A stretch of DNA of 12,373 nt. It comes from Euryarchaeota archaeon UBA39 (lineage in GTDB: Archaea > Thermoplasmatota > Poseidoniia > Poseidoniales > Thalassarchaeaceae). The position numbers were made by a program, and so were the translations under genes. The notes beneath the pieces are model-generated. The model saw nothing but the letters and a program-made list of their open reading frames with translations. It was not told where the DNA came from and made no database searches. Positions 7,678 through 12,373 of this stretch are shown piece after piece; the first letter of the stretch is position 1; the number at the start of each line of letters is the position of its first letter. The DNA is taken from the NCBI GenBank assembly GCA_002503045.1, contig DAQW01000118.1:5566-17938 (forward strand). The letters are read 5' to 3'.

Positions 7678-9759
7678 ATGTCGGACTCTAGTGACGAATC
7701 CTCAGAGATTAGTGAGGACTCTATTGCCGAAGAATCACACGATTTAGAAGATCAGTCTGAAGGAACTGATTGGACTAATGCTCTTACCTCTGAACCTGAG
7801 ATTTGTACTATACCTGTAGAAGAATGGGTAGAAAATCTAACTGTAGGTTCTAATTCTTTTGAGACCACTGCTGACGTTCCTTTACCCAAGCGTCTTGTTG
7901 ATCAGGTGATTGGCCAAGATGCAGCATCAATTGTTGTGAGAAAGGCTGCAGAACAGAGAAGGCACGTCATACTGATGGGCGATCCTGGAACAGGGAAATC
8001 TATGCTTGCACGTTCTATGACTGAATTTCTTCCCAAAGAACAAATGGAAGATATTCTTGTCTATCGAAATTCAGAAGATGAGAATGAACCAAAGGTACGC
8101 ACGGTCCCTGCTGGAAGAGGTGACAGAATCATCAAGGAGAGAAAGGCAGCAATACGTCAACAGAGAGAAAGAACAAACAAGACTTTGTTGTTCATTCTAA
8201 TTTTTGTAGGTGCAGCATTAGTTGCCGCTACTATTTCTACGGGAGATATTCTAACATTGTTGTTTGGCGGTTTTATCCTTGCATTCGGATACTTCTTCCT
8301 TCGATCTCGTTTAACTGCAGCAGATGAGAATAACATCCCAAAATTATTGGTTAAACATGAACGTGGTGATGATGTACCATTTGTTGATGCAACAGGGGCA
8401 CTTGCTGGGGCATTGTTAGGGGATGTTCGGCACGACCCATTCCAGTCGGGTGCAGATTTGGCAACTCCTGCTCATGAAAGAGTCGAACCTGGTTCGATTC
8501 ATCGTGCTCATTATGGTGTTCTTTACATTGACGAGATCAATATGTTGAGGATGGAAGAACAACAAGCATTACTAACAGCAATGCAGGAAAAAGCACTGCC
8601 AATTTCTGGAAGAAGTGAAAGAAGTAGTGGAGCGTTAACTAAGACAGAGCCGGTCCCTTCAGACTTTATCTTGGTCGCTGCAGGGAATCTAGATTCTATG
8701 GAAAGAATGCATCCTGCACTAAGAAGTAGAATTAGAGGCTACGGGTACGAAGTTTACGTCAATACTACAATGGATGATACTGATGCAAACCGCAGACGTC
8801 TTATTCGATTCATTGCACAAGAAGTAAAGAATGAAATGAAAAAGAAGTCTGGTAAACCGATTCCTCATTTCAATCGAGCAGCGGTTGGGTTGGTGTTGAA
8901 AGAGTCTCAACGAAGGGCAGGAAGGCGTGGGAAACTTACGCTTCGTCTAAGGGAATTAGGTGGATTGGTACGAGTTGCAGGAGATTTAGCAGCAGAAGAA
9001 GATGCTTCTGTAGTTACCCCCGATCATATAGCACGTGCTAGAATTATTGCAAAACCACTTGAACAACAAATTGCTGATCGTTACATAGAAAGACAGAATG
9101 AATATGCAATGTTAGTCAACAGTGGCGCCAGAGTAGGGCGAGTAAATGGCTTGGCAGTCTTGGGTGCAGATTCTGGTTTGTCTGATTTTTCAGGAATTGT
9201 TCTTCCTGTAGAAGCGTTGGTAACTCCTGCTCAAGGTCGTAATGGCGCGGTTTATGCTACTGGTGGCCTTTCAGATTTAGCCAAGGAGAGTGTTACAAAT
9301 ATCAATGCAGTCGTCAAGAAACTCACTGGCAAAGATATCGCTGATTATGATATCCATGTTCAATTCCCTGGCACTCATGGAGTTGATGGAGATAGTGCTT
9401 CAATCACTATGGCAACAGCAATAATTAGTGCGTTTGAAGATTTACCAATTGATCAAAATTTAGCGATGACCGGGAGTCTTAGTGTTCGTGGCGAAGTATT
9501 ACCAATTGGAGGAGTTACGGCAAAGATCGAAGCTGCTGCTAAGTCTGGAATTACTCGAGTGATTATTCCGAGAACAAATATGAGAGACGTTTTGATTGAT
9601 GAAAAATACCAATCTATGGTGGACGTGATAGCGGTTGATTCATTGGATGAAGTACTTGAACACGCCTTGATTCATAGTAAGGAGAAGGATAGTTTGGTAG
9701 ATCGACTGTCAAAGGTTGTTGACAAATTAACTTCTACTCCGGACAAAAGTCCCGCTTGA
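7678..9759 (+). CDS. lon: Archaeal membrane-anchored ATP-dependent Lon protease (LonB)
   Basis: This 693-residue protein is an archaeal LonB, the membrane AAA+ protease that degrades misfolded or regulatory proteins as a hexamer at the inner face of the membrane. Walker A is GDPGTGKS (101-108). Two membrane helices (about 169-187 and 190-207) are inserted between Walker A and Walker B, the LonB hallmark. Walker B is VLYIDEIN (281-288), sensor 1 is N337 in AAGNLD, and an Arg-rich RSRIRG (349-354) lies in the arginine-finger region. The protease domain (about 480-665) contains GVDGDSAS with catalytic Ser573 and GGVTAKIEAA with catalytic Lys616; the 43-residue Ser-Lys spacing equals that of known Lon dyads. 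All catalytic elements are intact. An N-terminal Ser/Glu/Asp-rich tail of about 65 residues precedes the first family-like segment (LPKRLVDQVIGQ) and seems longer than in most LonB proteins I recall. The stop lies 3 bases from the end of the opposite-strand peptidase gene. Confidence 0.96.
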   Translation: MSDSSDESSEISEDSIAEESHDLEDQSEGTDWTNALTSEPEICTIPVEEWVENLTVGSNSFETTADVPLPKRLVDQVIGQDAASIVVRKAAEQRRHVILMGDPGTGKSMLARSMTEFLPKEQMEDILVYRNSEDENEPKVRTVPAGRGDRIIKERKAAIRQQRERTNKTLLFILIFVGAALVAATISTGDILTLLFGGFILAFGYFFLRSRLTAADENNIPKLLVKHERGDDVPFVDATGALAGALLGDVRHDPFQSGADLATPAHERVEPGSIHRAHYGVLYIDEINMLRMEEQQALLTAMQEKALPISGRSERSSGALTKTEPVPSDFILVAAGNLDSMERMHPALRSRIRGYGYEVYVNTTMDDTDANRRRLIRFIAQEVKNEMKKKSGKPIPHFNRAAVGLVLKESQRRAGRRGKLTLRLRELGGLVRVAGDLAAEEDASVVTPDHIARARIIAKPLEQQIADRYIERQNEYAMLVNSGARVGRVNGLAVLGADSGLSDFSGIVLPVEALVTPAQGRNGAVYATGGLSDLAKESVTNINAVVKKLTGKDIADYDIHVQFPGTHGVDGDSASITMATAIISAFEDLPIDQNLAMTGSLSVRGEVLPIGGVTAKIEAAAKSGITRVIIPRTNMRDVLIDEKYQSMVDVIAVDSLDEVLEHALIHSKEKDSLVDRLSKVVDKLTSTPDKSPA

Positions 9760-9762
9760 TTC

Positions 9763-10782
9763 TTAGTATCCTAAAATCGATAGAATCCAAACAAGTGGGT
9801 CACCAAAGATTACTGCTAGTGGAATACTAGGTAAGACATAGATTAGGAATGGATGCTTCTTTGTGATCCAAGCTTCGGTTTCACCCATTTGAGCTAACTC
9901 CTCAATCTTTGCAGCAATAGTTTCTGTATTTTCTTTGATTCTTCTTGGCCTCATTCGAACCGAAACTTGTCTTGTTCCATCGGTACACTCTATCACTTCA
10001 CTCAAAATCCATACCTGTTTTCCAATAATTTTGTCGAAAGACCATTTTTCTGAATGCCAAATCATATTGATTGGTGATTTCACTCCATTAGAGAAATTTG
10101 TTACAATTGTTCGAATCGGTAACAGGAGGAAACCTGCAGCAGACCAAACTAGTACCGAAACCATTGGCGGTATCATTGAAGATGCTCCCAATACTCCAAT
10201 TCCTGACCACCATGGAAGTGCAATTGCTACAATCATCAAGGCCTTTGCATCAGCTCCTCCATGGAGTAATCTCATTCTCCAAGATAGTTCTACGAATCCA
10301 ATGGAAATTGCTAGACAAAACAGATCCAGAAGGAGATAGGCATGAATCATTGCTAATTCAAGCTGTGCAGCATCTTTGATGGAGAAAAGTGGCGGATTCG
10401 AGTGTAGGCCTAGCACCCATAGCGCATTCTCGCCATGTAGAATTAAGCTACATCCCATTCCTACTAATCCTAATAGATACCATGAGAAAACACCCCAATC
10501 AAGGTATGAACCATTTTTCATATCGGTAATTGAAGGTGTTCCAATCACACTAATTGATGCCCAAGAAACTATTCCTAGACCTAGAAAAATAAGTGGCCAA
10601 TCAGCCCCTAATAACATCATTTCTATACACAGAAGAAAAACAATAGCTACTCCCCATCTAATCCACCAATCGTTCGGGACTCTTCTTGTCCAATGATCCA
10701 TTGCTGCAGCTCCCCCCATACAGAGTAACAGAATTGCCAAACGTAGAAGTCCGACGAGATCCGAGGGTGCCACCGTCCACAT
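9763..10782 (-). CDS. A24 family prepilin/prearchaellin-type aspartic peptidase
   Basis: This 339-residue polytopic membrane protein is an A24 peptidase, related to archaeal FlaK/PibD and bacterial PilD, which cleave class III signal peptides of pilins and archaellins at the cytosolic membrane face. The first catalytic Asp is D29 in AAAMDHWTRRVPNDWW, matching the D-x-(K/R)-x-R-x-(I/V)-P-N signature. The second is D178 in GGADAKAL, the archaeal form of the GxGD motif. Hydrophobic segments lie near 8-28, 42-58, 63-81, 98-115, 143-166, 181-198, 204-224 and 312-337. After about residue 225 there is a soluble, charged domain (about 240-305) and a terminal hydrophobic pair, resembling the C-terminal extension of some archaeal A24 peptidases. 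The two aspartates are 149 residues apart, compared with roughly 60 in FlaK and PilD, because extra membrane segments lie between them. It diverges from the UPF0147 gene and converges on lon. No pilin substrate gene is in the window. Confidence 0.85.
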   Translation of the reverse strand: MWTVAPSDLVGLLRLAILLLCMGGAAAMDHWTRRVPNDWWIRWGVAIVFLLCIEMMLLGADWPLIFLGLGIVSWASISVIGTPSITDMKNGSYLDWGVFSWYLLGLVGMGCSLILHGENALWVLGLHSNPPLFSIKDAAQLELAMIHAYLLLDLFCLAISIGFVELSWRMRLLHGGADAKALMIVAIALPWWSGIGVLGASSMIPPMVSVLVWSAAGFLLLPIRTIVTNFSNGVKSPINMIWHSEKWSFDKIIGKQVWILSEVIECTDGTRQVSVRMRPRRIKENTETIAAKIEELAQMGETEAWITKKHPFLIYVLPSIPLAVIFGDPLVWILSILGY

Positions 10783-10792
10783 CTGATTGGGC

Positions 10793-10798
10793 TTAATT
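10793..10798 (+). promoter_or_regulatory. Weak TATA-like element upstream of the UPF0147 gene
   Basis: The AT-rich hexamer TTAATT lies between the divergent peptidase and UPF0147 genes. A start of transcription about 25 bases downstream (near 10820) would fall after the ATG at 10804 but before the ATG at 10864, which favours the second ATG. The match is weak. Confidence 0.25.
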
Positions 10799-10863
10799 CT
10801 GCAATGGACTTAAAGTCGGCCGTCGTTCACCGGCAGAATAGTGCGGAAGGATGTGTGGAAGCC

Positions 10864-11139
10864 ATGAACGATGTAAATACACGAATCCAACAAATTGCAA
10901 CGGTTCTTGAACAACTTCAAGATAGCCAAGTTCCTAGAAATATTCGCAAGTCTGCGAAGGAAGCAACAACTGAATGGTTGCTTAATGAAGACAAGGACAT
11001 GGACGTCCGATTAGGTATGACTGCTAGTAAATTAGATGAAATTTTCAATGATGCCAATTTACCAATCCATTTTGGTCCACTTTGTCTCCAAATTCAAACT
11101 GCTCTTGAATCTCTTTTACGTGAAGTTCAATCGAATTAG
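10864..11139 (+). CDS. UPF0147 family protein
   Basis: This small, probably helical cytosolic protein belongs to UPF0147, an archaeal family without an established function. Family segments are VPRNIRKSAKEA, LLNEDKDMDVR and LDEIFNDANLP, in the expected order. The start is uncertain: the frame also has an ATG at 10804 (111 residues), but the extra 20 residues do not resemble family members and no TATA element or ribosome site precedes that ATG. The ATG at 10864 gives 91 residues, close to the usual family length, begins MNDVNTRIQQIATVLEQLQ as homologues do, and follows a GGAAG purine stretch. A T-run follows the stop. It is transcribed divergently from the A24 peptidase gene, with 81 bases between this start and the peptidase ATG. 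Composition is charged with no membrane segment. Confidence 0.85.
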   Translation: MNDVNTRIQQIATVLEQLQDSQVPRNIRKSAKEATTEWLLNEDKDMDVRLGMTASKLDEIFNDANLPIHFGPLCLQIQTALESLLREVQSN

Positions 11140-11140
11140 A

Positions 11141-11146
11141 TTTTTT
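11141..11146 (+). terminator. Poly-T tract directly after the UPF0147 stop, candidate terminator
   Basis: Six T residues followed by CCTC begin one base after the TAG stop. T-runs of this kind serve as intrinsic terminators in archaea. No hairpin precedes it. The following gene on this strand (purA) is about 340 bases further on with an opposite-strand gene between, which fits termination here. Confidence 0.4.
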
Positions 11147-11212
11147 CCTCTTGTCGCCAATTTTGACAACTTTGCTACAAATCTCAAAATGAAGTTCTAC
11201 TATCCAAGAACA

Positions 11213-11225
11213 GAGTAAAATACTC
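11213..11225. repeat. Short inverted repeat beyond the 3' end of eL40
   Basis: GAGTA and TACTC flank an AAA loop, giving a 5-base-pair stem 8 bases past the eL40 stop on the minus strand. It could mark the 3' end of the eL40 transcript, but the stem is short and AT-rich and no long T-run follows. Confidence 0.25.
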
Positions 11226-11233
11226 GGTTGCGA

Positions 11234-11386
11234 TTAACGCTGCTTCTTTTCGACAATCTTTGGACGAAGATTTTTGTATCCGCATTTTCGACACGGACGC
11301 GGTTTTCTACCGCGATGAGTCGCAGAGCATCGCATACAAATCCACTTGTGGAGGTTGCGCTTCTCTGCCTCGGGGAAACGTGCCAT
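11234..11386 (-). CDS. rpl40e: 50S ribosomal protein eL40
   Basis: The minus strand encodes 50 residues beginning MARFPEAEKR and containing KWICMRC and CRKCGYKNLRPK, the clear signature of archaeal L40e. Eukaryotes make this protein as a ubiquitin fusion; archaea make it as a free zinc-finger protein of the large ribosomal subunit. Four cysteines (17, 20, 32, 35) form the C4 zinc site, and the C-terminus is strongly basic for rRNA binding. The gap between the second and third cysteines is 11 residues, perhaps one more than usual. The gene is too short for common ORF length cut-offs. A longer plus-strand reading frame over the same bases (11228-11473) has no family resemblance and is a shadow. 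The gene stands alone between the UPF0147 gene and purA, divergent from purA. Confidence 0.95.
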   Translation of the reverse strand: MARFPEAEKRNLHKWICMRCSATHRGRKPRPCRKCGYKNLRPKIVEKKQR

Positions 11387-11408
11387 GAATCGTTGGACTC
11401 ACGTCCCC

Positions 11409-11415
11409 TTCATAA
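11409..11415 (-). promoter_or_regulatory. Candidate TATA box for eL40
   Basis: Read on the minus strand, TTATGAA lies centred about 26 bases upstream of the eL40 ATG. That is the spacing expected for a leaderless archaeal transcript. No Shine-Dalgarno sequence is seen before this ATG, which is consistent with a leaderless message. The TATA match is imperfect. Confidence 0.35.
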
Positions 11416-11480
11416 CCGCATCGGATGGACAAGCACTTTGTCATCTCACAGAGGCATCATTCAAAGGCCTTAGTCGCCCG

Positions 11481-11485
11481 AGAGG
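11481..11485 (+). promoter_or_regulatory. Ribosome binding site of purA
   Basis: AGAGG ends 4 bases before the ATG at 11490 and supports that start, which also gives the exact N-terminus expected for adenylosuccinate synthetase. Confidence 0.4.
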
Positions 11486-11489
11486 AAAC

Positions 11490-12373
11490 ATGCCTGCTAC
11501 AGTAGTCCTCGGAGCCCAGTGGGGAGACGAAGGAAAAGGGAAATTGGTTGATCAATTAGCATCTGAAGCGGATTGGGTAGTCCGTTTCCAAGGAGGATCC
11601 AATGCAGGACATACAATAGTAATAGGTGATCGTAAGCTTGCTTTCCATCATTTACCTAGTGGAATCACTTACAGTCATTGTAACTTGGTTCTTGGAGATG
11701 GCATGGTTATTGATCCATGGAAGTTAGAACAAGAATTAGATTCATGGCACGCCTTTGGCGGAGAAAGGCCAGAAGGTGATCGTTTATTTATTTCTGAAAG
11801 GGCACATATTACCTTGCCTTATCATAGAATATTAGATGGGGCAGACAAAGAGATTGGAACTACTGGTAGAGGTATAGGTCCAACATATAGAGATGCAATC
11901 GACAGAATTGGGATTCGTTTCGTTGACTTGCCTTCAGTGTTAACAGATGATTCAAAGATTTCATCGATGGTTAATCGTATGAATCTCCAACTAACAGCAG
12001 CAGGCCTAGAACCTAGTATTGACGAATCGACATTGAAGGCTGACCTTGAGTGGATTCAATCTAGGTTTGGAGCATCGGTTCGACCCACAGGGGTAATGAT
12101 TGATCATTCTTTGAAGCGTGGAGAATTCGTGTTATTGGAAGGTGCACAAGGCGCACTTCTAGATATTTCACAAGGAACATACCCTTTCGTTACTAGTTCA
12201 GTAACTAGTAGAGCTAATGCCACACATGGAGCCGGAATACATCCTGGTCATGTAAACAGATGTATTGGAGTAGTAAAGGCATACACTACCCGTGTAGGTC
12301 ATGGCCCATTCCCTGCTGAATTATCTGATGATGTAGGAAAACATCTAGGCGACGTGGGTCATGAATTTGGCAC
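11490..12373 (+). CDS. purA: Adenylosuccinate synthetase (3' partial)
   Basis: PurA joins IMP and aspartate using GTP to make adenylosuccinate, the first committed step from IMP to AMP, in the cytosol. The reading frame is open to the window end, showing 294 codons. The N-terminal P-loop-like GAQWGDEGKGK (8-18) contains the catalytic Asp13, and GGSNAGHT (35-42) contains His41; both match the E. coli numbering. The IMP-site segment GTTGRGIGPTY (123-133), the EGAQGALLDISQGTYPFVTSS region (from 217) and KAYTTRVGHGPFPAE (263-277) are all intact. The visible end, HEFG, leads into the aspartate-binding loop that should follow. Bacterial enzymes are about 430 residues and several archaeal ones about 340; motif positions here track the longer form. 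Start and ribosome site agree. It is divergent from eL40. Confidence 0.96.
   Translation, partial: MPATVVLGAQWGDEGKGKLVDQLASEADWVVRFQGGSNAGHTIVIGDRKLAFHHLPSGITYSHCNLVLGDGMVIDPWKLEQELDSWHAFGGERPEGDRLFISERAHITLPYHRILDGADKEIGTTGRGIGPTYRDAIDRIGIRFVDLPSVLTDDSKISSMVNRMNLQLTAAGLEPSIDESTLKADLEWIQSRFGASVRPTGVMIDHSLKRGEFVLLEGAQGALLDISQGTYPFVTSSVTSRANATHGAGIHPGHVNRCIGVVKAYTTRVGHGPFPAELSDDVGKHLGDVGHEFG

Noticed and set aside
9935..10696. Three overlapping plus-strand frames of 93 to 134 residues
   Set aside because: All are antisense to the A24 peptidase, whose catalytic motifs and membrane segments make it the real gene.
11036..11218. A 60-residue plus-strand reading frame overlapping the end of the UPF0147 gene
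   Set aside because: It overlaps conserved UPF0147 codons in another frame and runs through the T-run; no family resemblance.
11228..11473. An 81-residue plus-strand reading frame
   Set aside because: It lies antisense to the clear eL40 gene, has no recognisable domain, and has no ribosome site.
11387..11489. Possible tRNA or small RNA in the gap between eL40 and purA
   Set aside because: No T-loop consensus or acceptor stem pairing could be found on either strand; the gap is explained by two divergent promoters.

Overview
This window looks like a piece of an archaeal chromosome. The best guess is a marine euryarchaeote of the Marine Group II / Poseidoniales type or a close relative. That is an inference: it rests on an archaeal membrane-anchored LonB protease, an archaeal eL40 ribosomal protein, a UPF0147 protein, a TrmI-type tRNA methyltransferase, an archaeal A24 prepilin-type peptidase, AT-leaning base composition, and two very large C-terminally anchored surface proteins of the style common in that group. 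No rRNA, tRNA, CRISPR array, insertion sequence or phage gene was seen.

Layout, left to right. Positions 1-3377 (+) hold the 3' part of a large secreted protein with an SGNH-hydrolase-like domain, a stalk of Ig-like repeats, one membrane helix and a cytosolic zinc ribbon. Positions 3379-4182 (-) encode the tRNA m1A methyltransferase TrmI, meeting the first gene tail to tail with one base between stops. Positions 4218-7592 (+) encode a second large surface protein: signal peptide, thioredoxin-like domain with CPPC, beta-sandwich/cadherin-like stalk, two Asp-rich calcium-type repeats, a membrane helix and a short cytosolic tail. Positions 7678-9759 (+) encode LonB. Positions 9763-10782 (-) encode an A24 prepilin/prearchaellin-type peptidase, again tail to tail with 3 bases between stops. 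Positions 10864-11139 (+) encode a UPF0147 protein. Positions 11234-11386 (-) encode the 50-residue ribosomal protein eL40. Positions 11490-12373 (+) hold the 5' two thirds of purA, cut by the window end.

The genes are packed tightly (largest gap about 100 bases) but change strand at nearly every boundary, so most appear to be single-gene transcription units, not operons. Housekeeping genes (trmI, lon, eL40, purA) are interleaved with envelope genes. A possible common theme is the cell surface: two anchored surface proteins, a membrane protease that removes faulty proteins, and a peptidase that matures class III (pilin-like) signal peptides. The strand alternation argues against co-transcription. 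I do not see a defence system or biosynthetic cluster. The most unusual material is the domain architecture of the two surface proteins and the widely spaced catalytic aspartates of the A24 peptidase.
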